Shown: positions 6,389 to 13,357 of the stretch, piece after piece
How the letters are laid out: each line of letters opens with the position of its first letter
How positions within the stretch are numbered: position 1 is the stretch's first letter
Assembly: GCF_030348945.1 (NCBI RefSeq)
Contig: NZ_JAUCEN010000002.1
Location: 3,534,001 to 3,598,000, forward strand
DNA length: 64,000 nt
From: Peribacillus sp. ACCC06369
Lineage (GTDB): Bacteria; Bacillota; Bacilli; Bacillales; DSM-1321
Direction of reading: 5' to 3'
Notes under the pieces: generated by a model
The model's database searches: none
What the model was told of the DNA's origin: nothing
What the model saw: the letters and a program-made list of their open reading frames with translations, nothing else
Translations under genes and position numbers: made by a program

Positions 6389-6883
6389 ATGGAGAAAATA
6401 CCGCCAATTGTAAAGACATATGTAGGAAAAGGAAAAGAGATAACACTTCATATTCCAAATGTTGGATATGCTAAAAAAAATCATTTGTTGTTAAAAAAAC
6501 GTGGTATTACACACGAAATGATAAAACGTAATATGGAATTATGCGGTTTTGATGTAGTTACTTATGGTGAACATAAAGGGACTAAATCTAAAATTACTAC
6601 AAAATGTTGTAAGCCTGATTGTGATGGCACAGCTGAAAAAACTTACAATAATTTTATTACAAATCAAGAAATACCTTATTGTAAATCCTGTGCTTCAATT
6701 GTCAGAGGAATAAATATAAGCAATAAACGACCAGTTGTAGCCATTAGAAATAATGAAAGATTTGAATTTGAATCAGTTGAAGAAGCAGCTAGACAATTGA
6801 ATTTTACAGGACAAAGTGTGTATCATTCTTTAAGAAACTGTACCATACACTCATCTGGTTATAGGTTTGAATTTCTGGATTGA
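6389..6883 (+). CDS. Zinc-finger plus NUMOD1-like DNA-binding protein
   Basis: 164 residues. The central part carries a Cys cluster (CCKPDCDG ... CKSCAS, about residues 72-108) that looks like a zinc ribbon. Residues 112-164 (RPVVAIRNNERFEFESVEEA, then ARQLNFTGQSVYHSL and GYRFEFLD) match the layout of NUMOD1, the sequence-specific DNA-binding module of GIY-YIG and HNH homing endonucleases. No nuclease catalytic motif is present, so it is either a stand-alone DNA-binding protein or the relic of a homing endonuclease. The start at ATG 6389 has a modest GGGGG site upstream. A terminator follows. Confidence 0.65.
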   Translation: MEKIPPIVKTYVGKGKEITLHIPNVGYAKKNHLLLKKRGITHEMIKRNMELCGFDVVTYGEHKGTKSKITTKCCKPDCDGTAEKTYNNFITNQEIPYCKSCASIVRGINISNKRPVVAIRNNERFEFESVEEAARQLNFTGQSVYHSLRNCTIHSSGYRFEFLD

Positions 6884-6890
6884 TACATAC

Positions 6891-6924
6891 GACCACTAGC
6901 TTTATGGGCTCCGTGGTTTTTTTA
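6891..6924 (+). terminator. Rho-independent terminator
   Basis: ACCAC ... GTGGT with inner GC pairs, followed by T7. It ends the 6389-6883 gene. Confidence 0.7.
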
Positions 6925-6949
6925 TTTGCGTTAAACCCTATATATGAAC

Positions 6950-6982
6950 ACAAATAAAACCGTAGCTCACGACACTACGGTT
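6950..6982 (-). terminator. Terminator of the serine recombinase gene
   Basis: AACCGTAG and CTACGGTT are perfectly complementary (8 bp); on the minus strand TTATTTGTGTT follows. It lies just past the recombinase stop codon. Confidence 0.75.
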
Positions 6983-6991
6983 GTTTAACTG

Positions 6992-8470
6992 TTATCCCAT
7001 TTTGTATATTACTTCTAACGATGGTACTTCATCAGTTTTGCTATAGGTCCATTCGATTCGTTCAATAATAAAGTGTAAGCTCCGATTAACTTCTTCATCT
7101 GTTAAACCTTCTCCGTCAAGACACTGCCAATTCCCAAGCAAATAATCAACTTGTTTCAACACTTCTGATAAATCAGTTATTCGGTCTTTAGGAGTTTCTT
7201 CATTTAATTTCTCCAGCTCCAGATTTAATTGCTTAATTTGTTCATTTCTTTTAGCCTTTCTTTCTCGATACTGCTGAAGGTTAATTTCACTTTCTTCAAA
7301 AAGTATCTCGATGTTGTCCAATGCCTGTGTAGCTTTCCGTACTTGCGCTTCTAGTTGTTTTCTTTTGTAATCCGTATCATTGTTTATATTACTTTCTTTC
7401 ACGCCTACAATCGAAGCTAGCACGTCCTGACGATATTTCGCTATTTCACCTTTTATGATTTTCAACACGGGATTATATTGAAATGTCCTGTTTTTACAAA
7501 CAACACAAATTTTTATATACGTTTTCCCAGTTGGTGCCACATTACATCCTTGAAGTTTTCCGCAATTACCACAAAAAATCAGCTTAGTGGTTGGGTAAAT
7601 CTTATTTTTACTTTTCGGAGCGGAAAAAGAATATGTATTAACAATCTTATTGGCTTTCTCCCAAACTTCTTCATCAATAACAGCAGGATGAGCGTTTTCA
7701 ACAACTATCCATTCTTCTTTTGGACGGATTGCTTCGTGCCTGCCTATTGTTCGATTACTAATGATTGTTCCTTTATAAGCTTCATTATTTACAATTCGTA
7801 CTATGGAGTTGAAAAAGAATTTGCCATTTGTCCGTGTTTTTACACCCATCTTATTTAATTGATGATAAACATCAGATACTGTTTTACCTTCAACAATTGA
7901 ATTAAAAATAAACTTTATATCTTGCGCTTTATCGTTCGGCTCAAGCTTTTTCGTTTTCGGGTTTTTGTCATAGCCCAAAGGAGGAATTCCATTCATCCAC
8001 TGACCTTGTTTACTAGCATACAACTTCCCCTGTTGCATACGTTTTAAAATTTGCTTGTATTCTTGAGCAGCTACCAACGACTGTATTCCCAAAAGCAAGT
8101 TATCTTCGTCCTTGGATAAATTGTAAAATTTTGAGGGTGTGACGATTGAAGTTCCTGAGGTGAATAATATTCTTTTAATATCTGAGGAATCAAATTCATT
8201 TCTTGATAAGCGGTCAATGTCCATTACCACAACTGCATCAAAATGATTTTGTGGAATCCGTTCCAACAATTCCACCATTTTATCTCTTTTTTCAATCGTC
8301 TTACTTGAAGCTATTTCTTCAAAAGTTTCGAATGACCATTTATTCAGTTTACAAAGCTCCGTTAATGTATGTTTGTGACTGGCGAGCATTTCTTCAATGC
8401 CACGATTTTCTTCATCACGAGATAACCGCAAATAAACCGCCACGTGCTTGATGTTTTCGTTAGTAATCAT
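6992..8470 (-). CDS. Large serine recombinase (site-specific integrase)
   Basis: 492 residues from ATG 8470, chosen because the likely promoter (-10 at 8506-8511) would start transcription downstream of the alternative TTG 8506; AGGGAG lies upstream of ATG 8470. The resolvase domain carries the nucleophile motif YLRLSRDEE (Ser17 with this start) and DRLSR. Then come the recombinase domain (GIPPLGYDKN onwards), a zinc ribbon (CGNC ... CVVC) and a coiled coil (about 375-430). Such enzymes insert phages and integrative elements at one att site. It lies next to the att junction within comGA and reads away from it, as expected for the integrase of this element. Confidence 0.95.
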   Translation of the reverse strand: MITNENIKHVAVYLRLSRDEENRGIEEMLASHKHTLTELCKLNKWSFETFEEIASSKTIEKRDKMVELLERIPQNHFDAVVVMDIDRLSRNEFDSSDIKRILFTSGTSIVTPSKFYNLSKDEDNLLLGIQSLVAAQEYKQILKRMQQGKLYASKQGQWMNGIPPLGYDKNPKTKKLEPNDKAQDIKFIFNSIVEGKTVSDVYHQLNKMGVKTRTNGKFFFNSIVRIVNNEAYKGTIISNRTIGRHEAIRPKEEWIVVENAHPAVIDEEVWEKANKIVNTYSFSAPKSKNKIYPTTKLIFCGNCGKLQGCNVAPTGKTYIKICVVCKNRTFQYNPVLKIIKGEIAKYRQDVLASIVGVKESNINNDTDYKRKQLEAQVRKATQALDNIEILFEESEINLQQYRERKAKRNEQIKQLNLELEKLNEETPKDRITDLSEVLKQVDYLLGNWQCLDGEGLTDEEVNRSLHFIIERIEWTYSKTDEVPSLEVIYKMG

Positions 8471-8505
8471 TGGTATAACGACACTCCCTAAAGTTTCATG
8501 TGTCA

Positions 8506-8534
8506 ATTATACCTCGTAGTCCCTAAGTTCTCAA
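8506..8534 (-). promoter_or_regulatory. Sigma-A promoter of the recombinase at the att junction
   Basis: On the minus strand TTGAGA (8529-8534), a 17-base spacer and TATAAT (8506-8511). The -35 box begins two bases inside the element from the apparent junction at 8536/8537, so the integrase promoter abuts the attachment site. Confidence 0.75.
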
Positions 8535-8545
8535 CACGTCGGACC
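8530..8545. other. Right-hand attachment junction (att) in comGA
   Basis: Colinearity with comGA ends after the codons for Phe-Thr-Gly-Pro-Thr (minus strand ...CCG ACG at 8542-8537). The expected next codons Gly-Ser-Gly-Lys-Thr of Walker A are replaced by TGT TGA and element DNA. The crossover is therefore close to 8536/8537. The second junction is outside the window, so the core dinucleotide cannot be read here. Confidence 0.75.
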
Positions 8546-8983
8546 GGTAAATATGAGCATGCCATGGGAATGCTTCAAAAGTGCAATCAATTTTTGAACG
8601 GTGTTTGGAAATAAGGATAACTGTTCTAGAGGAAGGATATTCTGTTGGGGTATTAAGCGGATGACCAAACTTTCGAGATAGGAAGTGGGTAAGGTGGAAA
8701 GGCGGAGTCCAACCACTTGGTTAGCCAAATTGATGGTGATGGCACCACTCTGGGGTCTCCTTTTCTCCCCTATGTCCATTGCGGCAAGGAACTTCAAATG
8801 GGCTATCAGCCTTTCAGCTTCAAAGAATGATAATGTTTCCTGGGGAACGAGTTTATTATCTATCCTGAATTGGATGAGAGGCCCCTCCCTGCGAAAAAAA
8901 ATGTGGATATCCGATGCTGATAACTTTATGGCACGGGTAAGTATTTTTTCTGCGGTCTTTTCAATCGATATCAATTCATTCAT
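8531..8983 (-). pseudogene. comGA: ComGA N-terminal half, cut by the integrated element
   Basis: ComGA is the traffic ATPase that assembles the competence pseudopilus for DNA uptake. This piece keeps about 150 residues of the usual roughly 350: the N-terminal domain with ASDIHIFFRREGPLIQFRID and LRLSTLPTSYLESLVIRLIP, then stops in FTGPTC, one residue into Walker A. ATG 8983 lies close to GGAGG. The reading frame is otherwise intact with no decay, which fits recent or reversible insertion. The catalytic half and comGB onward should lie on the far side of the element, left of the window, cut off from this promoter. Confidence 0.9.
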
Positions 8984-9042
8984 CACCTCCTATGTTTCTT
9001 GTTGTATGAATTCGACAATCCACGACAAATTCCTGCTTATGA

Positions 9043-9074
9043 ATAAAAAAAATCCCCGAAAGGAAACTTCGAGA
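9043..9074 (-). terminator. Terminator of mgsR
   Basis: On the minus strand CTCGAA ... TTCGGGG (with G-U pairs) is followed by ATTTTTTTTATTC. It separates mgsR from comGA. Confidence 0.7.
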
Positions 9075-9080
9075 ATCGAC

Positions 9081-9461
9081 TTACATGCTCATTTTCAAAT
9101 TAATCCTTTGTGATACCAAATTTCTTAATGCGTCCTCATTATGACCAATCACCAGTTTTTCCCCGTTGATAAGGATGGGCCTTCTTAATAACTTCGGTTC
9201 ATTTGTTAATAATTGGATTACATCAGAAAGCATCATTTCGTCAATATTAACATGTAAGCCTTTGTAAGCTTCACTTCTGGTTGCCAAGACTTCATCAAGT
9301 CCTTCCGTTGTCAATTCAAGAATTCTTTTTAACTCTGCTACTGTTGGAGTTTCCCTGAATAAATGGCGCTCATCGAAGGAAACATGATTGGCCTTTAACC
9401 ATTTTTTTGTTTTTCGGCAAGATGTACAACTTGGGTACGAAAAGAATGTTAACTGTTGCAT
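9081..9461 (-). CDS. mgsR: Spx/ArsC-family regulator MgsR (YqgZ)
   Basis: 126 residues from ATG 9461 (site GGGGAGTG), rather than the longer frame to 9530. A thioredoxin-like ArsC/Spx fold protein with the redox switch CTSC at residues 12-15 (SYPSCTSCRK) and the RPIL motif. In B. subtilis MgsR modulates a subset of the sigma-B general stress regulon through RNA polymerase. Being next to comGA and the yqgY/X genes matches that locus, which favours MgsR over Spx itself. A candidate sigma-B promoter and two palindromes lie upstream. Confidence 0.85.
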   Translation of the reverse strand: MQQLTFFSYPSCTSCRKTKKWLKANHVSFDERHLFRETPTVAELKRILELTTEGLDEVLATRSEAYKGLHVNIDEMMLSDVIQLLTNEPKLLRRPILINGEKLVIGHNEDALRNLVSQRINLKMSM

Positions 9462-9496
9462 ACTTATCACTCCCCGTTCACATTTTGTATATATAA

Positions 9497-9520
9497 TCAC
9501 CCATATAATGATTGTATAAC
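9497..9520 (-). promoter_or_regulatory. Candidate sigma-B promoter of mgsR with Per/Fur-like palindromes
   Basis: On the minus strand GTTATA (9515-9520), a 12-base spacer and GGGTGA (9497-9502) match the sigma-B consensus GTTTAA/GGGTAT at 4 of 6 each. Overlapping it are two 7-1-7 type palindromes: TACAAT-A-ATTGTA (about 9526-9538) and TACAAT-C-ATTATA (about 9505-9517). Confidence 0.45.
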
Positions 9521-9633
9521 ATTTGTACAATTATTGTATATTATTTTACCTTATAAAACCGTTTGAATTGTGAACTTTTTTTAAACTAAGGGGAGTTTGC
9601 CATTTCTATTATTCCATTTTTTTCTTCCTGCAT

Positions 9634-9657
9634 TATAATGAACATAGTTAAACTATG
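9634..9657 (+). promoter_or_regulatory. -10 box and palindromic operator of the SufR-like gene
   Basis: TATAAT at 9634-9639 is followed at 9643-9657 by the perfect 15-bp palindrome CATAGTT-A-AACTATG, which would cover the transcription start, and then by the GAGGAGGG ribosome site. This is the standard position for autorepression. The -35 (ATTCCA) is poor. Confidence 0.55.
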
Positions 9658-9675
9658 GAACATGAGGAGGGTAAA

Positions 9676-10377
9676 ATGGAACAAACGTTAAGAATAACAA
9701 ACGTGTTAGCAGATCCCACCAGATATTATATTTATCAACATATAGTGAAAAGCCATGGAGATGTATCGGTTCAGCAAATCGCCGATTCTTTTAAAATCCA
9801 TCCCAATGTGGCCCGTCTACATTTATCAAAACTGGAAGATATCGATATGTTGACCTCTGATGCCCGTAAAACTGGGAAAGGCGGTCGCCCTAGCAGACTT
9901 TATCGATTGTCTGATAAAGTCATTCAGCTTAATTTCCCATATAGGAACTATCAGCTCCTTTCAAGGATTGCAATCCAGACGATTATGACATTAGGGGAAC
10001 CAGGTAAACAGGCTCTTTATGAAACGGGAAAAGTATTCGGAGAGGAATTGATCAATCAGCAACTATCCATGAACTCAACACCGATCGATCAAATCGCTTT
10101 TGCGGTAAAAGTCAACATTCTTAAAAATGCGGCTAACATTGCAGGCTTGTCGCCTGAAATACAAGCTAGCGAAGAAGAAAATAAAATCTACTTCAGTATC
10201 TACAATTGCCCGTTTAAGGAAGTTACTGAATTAGAGCCAGGTACGATCTGTTCCATGCACAATTCATTTTTAAAAGGTATGTTCGAAGCCTTGTTTGAAA
10301 ATGTCCATATTGTGGAATTAGAAAATATGATGTCTAATTGCGCAACATGCTCTTATCAGGCTTCGGTTCTCACATAG
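9676..10377 (+). CDS. SufR/ArsR-type winged-helix metalloregulator
   Basis: 233 residues from ATG 9676, with GAGGAGGG directly upstream; the frame extends to 9655 but lacks a site there. The N-terminal winged helix (LADPTRYYIYQHIV, VSVQQIADSFKIHPNVARLH, wing GKGGRPSRLYRL) is of the ArsR/DeoR type. The C-terminal half carries four conserved-looking Cys (NCPFKE, GTIC, SNCATC), as in SufR-like regulators that hold an iron-sulfur cluster. The ligand is inferred. It is divergent from mgsR with a palindrome at its start point. Confidence 0.75.
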   Translation: MEQTLRITNVLADPTRYYIYQHIVKSHGDVSVQQIADSFKIHPNVARLHLSKLEDIDMLTSDARKTGKGGRPSRLYRLSDKVIQLNFPYRNYQLLSRIAIQTIMTLGEPGKQALYETGKVFGEELINQQLSMNSTPIDQIAFAVKVNILKNAANIAGLSPEIQASEEENKIYFSIYNCPFKEVTELEPGTICSMHNSFLKGMFEALFENVHIVELENMMSNCATCSYQASVLT

Positions 10378-10392
10378 AAACAAAAGGCATCC

Positions 10393-10422
10393 TTTACATT
10401 ACCTTACAATCTCATTTATAAT
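10393..10422 (+). promoter_or_regulatory. Promoter of yqgY
   Basis: TTTACA (10393-10398), an 18-base spacer and TATAAT (10417-10422), about 40 bases upstream of the start codon. Confidence 0.65.
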
Positions 10423-10462
10423 TATTTAGAATGTACACGACTAGACATAAGGAGGGATTCGG

Positions 10463-10705
10463 ATGGAACGCATGTTCAGAGTATGTGGATTTTGGACAGG
10501 AATTATGGCAATATTCTTTTATCTTGGCCATATGCATCAAACGTCATTACTTTTCTTTGCACAAACCGGCTTTTTCGTACTTTTAAGTTATTTGAAATTA
10601 TCTGAGCGCATGTATATTTATGTTTTCGGCGCCTATCTCACCGTTTTCTTTGTAGGATTTTCCTACTGGAGCGTATTTATGATGACTCCAGGTACTGCGC
10701 ATTAG
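10463..10705 (+). CDS. yqgY: DUF2626-type small membrane protein YqgY
   Basis: 80 residues, ATG 10463 after AAGGAGGGATTCG. Three or four hydrophobic segments with few charges (MFRVCGFWTGIMAIFFYLGH at the start). Length, sequence character and position between mgsR and yqgX match B. subtilis YqgY, a conserved Bacillus protein of unknown function. A bidirectional terminator follows. Confidence 0.75.
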   Translation: MERMFRVCGFWTGIMAIFFYLGHMHQTSLLFFAQTGFFVLLSYLKLSERMYIYVFGAYLTVFFVGFSYWSVFMMTPGTAH

Positions 10706-10723
10706 GAACAAGCAATATTACAT

Positions 10724-10749
10724 AACCCATGAATTTTGATTCATGGGTT
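10724..10749. terminator. Bidirectional terminator
   Basis: AACCCATGAA, a 6-base loop and its exact complement, followed by TTTTAC on the plus strand. It serves yqgY and the convergent methyltransferase gene. Confidence 0.75.
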
Positions 10750-10760
10750 TTTACTTGTCC

Positions 10761-11861
10761 TCATTCAGGGAGGATCTTTGCATCTTCAGCTAAATTCTTC
10801 GATTGAAGCAACACTCTGAAATGTTCACTAAATCCCCCTGGAACGATTAGCCCCCGAATTGCACGATTACGCTTTGCCGTTTTGGAGAATGGATCAGTTC
10901 CTTGGTGGTCCTTCAATTCCTCAAGTATCCCGGTTTTAATCAGGAATTCATTTTGAAGAAAAAGCCCCTGATTGGAAAAACCCTTTCTTTTTCCGATTTC
11001 GATTAAAGTGTCAAAATGGATATGTGTCGTCAAATCCATATCACCAGGATACATAAGTGGATCTTTGATCATTTCATGCTGATAATAGCCCCTCAAGCTC
11101 CCTTGAAGGTGGGTTGGCTCCTTCCATTCCCGTTCGGTATAACCATAATCAATTGTAAGGAGCATGCCCGAATCGATATGGGAAATGATATTCTCATATT
11201 CCTGGACCATTTTAAGCGGAACTTCGTATCGTTGTTTTTCATTTAATGTGATGTTTCGTTCTGTAAGGTAAGATAGAATGCCAGGGTTGACCAAAGGTTC
11301 CCTCACTTCTACCAAATCGCCTTCCTTTTCAGCAACGAATACCTCTACAAGCGCTCCCTTATACTTTTCAATGACATGTACAGGCAACGCGTCGAATAGT
11401 TCATTTGAAAAGACGACTCCATTTACTTTCGTCCATTTTTCTAAACTGGCAACAGAAACTGCCTGTTTGAACATCCCTACACGTTCTTGCTGGATCTTTC
11501 TGTGATACGGACTGCCATCGACCATGATATAAGTCAGGGAGTCCCATAAAAGCGGTTCCATTTCTTTTATGAAAACGAGGATGTCATAAGCCAGCTTACC
11601 ATCCCCAGCACCGACTTCGATGATTCTTGGTGAAACTCCGCACATTTTTATTAAATGGACGAACCATCTGGCAAGTGACCTCCCAAATGCATCCCCTACA
11701 TTACCAGAAGTATAAAAATCCCCTCTTGAGCCAATCTTTTCTTTTTCGCGCACATAGTAGCCTATATTTGGTGTATATAAAACAGCATCCATATAGTCAT
11801 GATAGGAAATTCTCCTTTGGGGGCTGCTTGCAATCAATTCCTTCAAGTGATTTTTCAACAC
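10761..11861 (-). CDS. MidA/NDUFAF7-family SAM-dependent methyltransferase
   Basis: 366 residues. It carries the SAM-binding motif I EVGAGDG (82-88), the family hallmarks GDFYTS (47-52), FSNELFDALPVH and LTIDYGY. Members of this family (DUF185, COG1565) are SAM-dependent methyltransferases; the mitochondrial relative methylates an arginine of complex I, but the bacterial substrate is not known. Full length for the family. It stands alone on the minus strand, before a long gap. Confidence 0.85.
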   Translation of the reverse strand: MLKNHLKELIASSPQRRISYHDYMDAVLYTPNIGYYVREKEKIGSRGDFYTSGNVGDAFGRSLARWFVHLIKMCGVSPRIIEVGAGDGKLAYDILVFIKEMEPLLWDSLTYIMVDGSPYHRKIQQERVGMFKQAVSVASLEKWTKVNGVVFSNELFDALPVHVIEKYKGALVEVFVAEKEGDLVEVREPLVNPGILSYLTERNITLNEKQRYEVPLKMVQEYENIISHIDSGMLLTIDYGYTEREWKEPTHLQGSLRGYYQHEMIKDPLMYPGDMDLTTHIHFDTLIEIGKRKGFSNQGLFLQNEFLIKTGILEELKDHQGTDPFSKTAKRNRAIRGLIVPGGFSEHFRVLLQSKNLAEDAKILPE

Positions 11862-12282
11862 AATGCCTCCGTCTCCATGGTCATCGGAAAATTAAACCTT
11901 CCCTTATCTTTAATAAAAATAAGTTCTATGTCATGAATAAGTTTTTTTATCGACAACATGCAAAAAACTATATTTTAAAGTTCACAAAAAGGACACAGTT
12001 CATAAAAGATGCACCTTGATAACTTTAATCGAAAAAAAGGAATGTTCTCCCTAAAACCAACATTAAAATAAGCATTTTATTTCAGAGCAGGAATCAGGAA
12101 AGTCATCCACTCCCAGGAAGACCCGTAAATTTCTTGGGCCTCCCTTTTCATCCCCTCCATTCCACGGTGAGAGACAAAACATTTTTATATTCAGTATAGT
12201 TCCGGAGATGACCGATTTCAATATTTTTACATTACAAAGAACGTAAAATAAAACAGGTGCCATATGGCACCTGCAATAGTCA
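11862..12282. other. Gap with the yqgX terminator only
   Basis: About 420 bases with no convincing gene; a 66-codon minus-strand frame at 12063-12263 has no ribosome site and unnatural composition. The only clear signal is the yqgX terminator at 12255-12272. Confidence 0.5.
12255..12272 (-). terminator. Terminator of yqgX
   Basis: Perfect palindrome AGGTGCCATATGGCACCT followed on the minus strand by GTTTTATTTTAC. Confidence 0.75.
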
Positions 12283-12909
12283 TTATCTTAAAAAGGGATT
12301 GGTATTCTTTTCATCTAAAATGGTCGTGACTGGCCCATGACCTGGAAAAACGATAGCATCATCAGAAAGTGTCAGCAGCTTCGTTTCAATGCTTTTTAAC
12401 AGCACTGCTTCGCTTCCGCCTATTAAATCGGTTCTGCCAACGCTTCCCTGGAACAAGACATCCCCTGAAAATAGAAGACGTTCCTCCTTCACATAATACG
12501 ACACGCTCCCTGGTGAGTGTCCGGGGGTTTCGAATACTTCGAAAGTGAATCCTCCTATAGTAAGTTCTTGCTCATTTGCGAGGATGTGATCGGCTGGCTT
12601 CATGCGCATTGGATTTTCAGGGAACCACTTTTGGGAACCATTCAATGCGGGATCAAGTAGCCACTTGGCCTCTTTATCGTGAATATATGCAGGTATCTCA
12701 TAATAATCGCGAATAGCATCAAGAGCACCGATATGGTCAAAATGTGCATGTGTCAATAAAATAGCCAATGGCTTCAATTTTTTTGTCTGTATGTACTGTA
12801 TGATTTTTTGAGGCTCTTCACCCGGATCGAAAATGACGCAATCCTGTCCATCGGAAACTACATAACAATTCGTTTGCAGCGGGCCTAGAGGTATTTGTGT
12901 CCATTTCAT
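12283..12909 (-). CDS. yqgX: Metallo-beta-lactamase-fold hydrolase YqgX (glyoxalase II-like)
   Basis: 208 residues from ATG 12909; AGGAG lies 9 bases upstream, better than the two earlier starts. The metal motif THAHFDH (53-59) and the downstream His (TPGHSPGS) and SGDVLF and PGHG motifs complete the binuclear zinc site of the glyoxalase II-like subgroup. Members act on thioesters such as S-lactoyl conjugates of low-molecular-weight thiols; the exact substrate is inferred. It is in the same place as in B. subtilis. Confidence 0.85.
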   Translation of the reverse strand: MKWTQIPLGPLQTNCYVVSDGQDCVIFDPGEEPQKIIQYIQTKKLKPLAILLTHAHFDHIGALDAIRDYYEIPAYIHDKEAKWLLDPALNGSQKWFPENPMRMKPADHILANEQELTIGGFTFEVFETPGHSPGSVSYYVKEERLLFSGDVLFQGSVGRTDLIGGSEAVLLKSIETKLLTLSDDAIVFPGHGPVTTILDEKNTNPFLR

Positions 12910-13142
12910 TTTCATCAACTCCTATATGATTTTCTATCTTCATCTTACACCAATTAAAGCTGCTAATGTTAATTCAGTTTACTCAAGTCATACAAGTGTC
13001 ACCTTTTAAACCTCGACAAATAATTGAAAAAATATTAAGATATTAACAAATGCAATCTTTTCTACATATTTTTGGTAGTTGCTTTATTCTCTGGGTATAT
13101 TATTAGAGATTAGGTATTCATTACAAAAAAGGGGGTTTTGAT

Positions 13143-13316
13143 ATGATATTAATGGTTGTTTTCGGACTTGTGGCCATCTTAGGAGTTGCAGCTGTGTTTA
13201 CCTCATTAAAAAAGAGAAACTTCTTAGGATTCCTTTTTGCAGCCGGCAGTGCAGTCGTGTTTGGCTGGTTCACTGTCATGACTGTCATCAACAGTGGTTT
13301 TCCTGTTGCCCATTAA
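13143..13316 (+). CDS. yqgW: DUF2759-type membrane micropeptide YqgW
   Basis: 57 residues, ATG 13143 after AAAAAGGGGG. Two transmembrane segments (about 3-19 and 28-50) are joined by a basic loop (SLKKRNF), which points to a hairpin with both ends outside. Position between yqgX and yqgU matches B. subtilis YqgW. Function unknown. Easy to miss because of its length. Confidence 0.7.
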   Translation: MILMVVFGLVAILGVAAVFTSLKKRNFLGFLFAAGSAVVFGWFTVMTVINSGFPVAH

Positions 13317-13320
13317 AGAA

Positions 13321-13346
13321 AAAAGCTCGCCATCCGGCGAGCTTTT
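13321..13346. terminator. Bidirectional terminator
   Basis: AAAAGCTCGCC, a 4-base loop and the exact complement, between convergent yqgW and yqgU. Confidence 0.85.
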
Positions 13347-13357
13347 GTTTTAGGTCA

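Noticed and set aside
8685..9113. 142-codon plus-strand frame across the comGA remnant
   Set aside because: Antisense to a well-recognised comGA reading frame and crossing the mgsR terminator.
12063..12263. 66-codon minus-strand frame in the gap before yqgX
   Set aside because: No ribosome site, unnatural residue composition and overlap with the region after the yqgX terminator; more likely chance.
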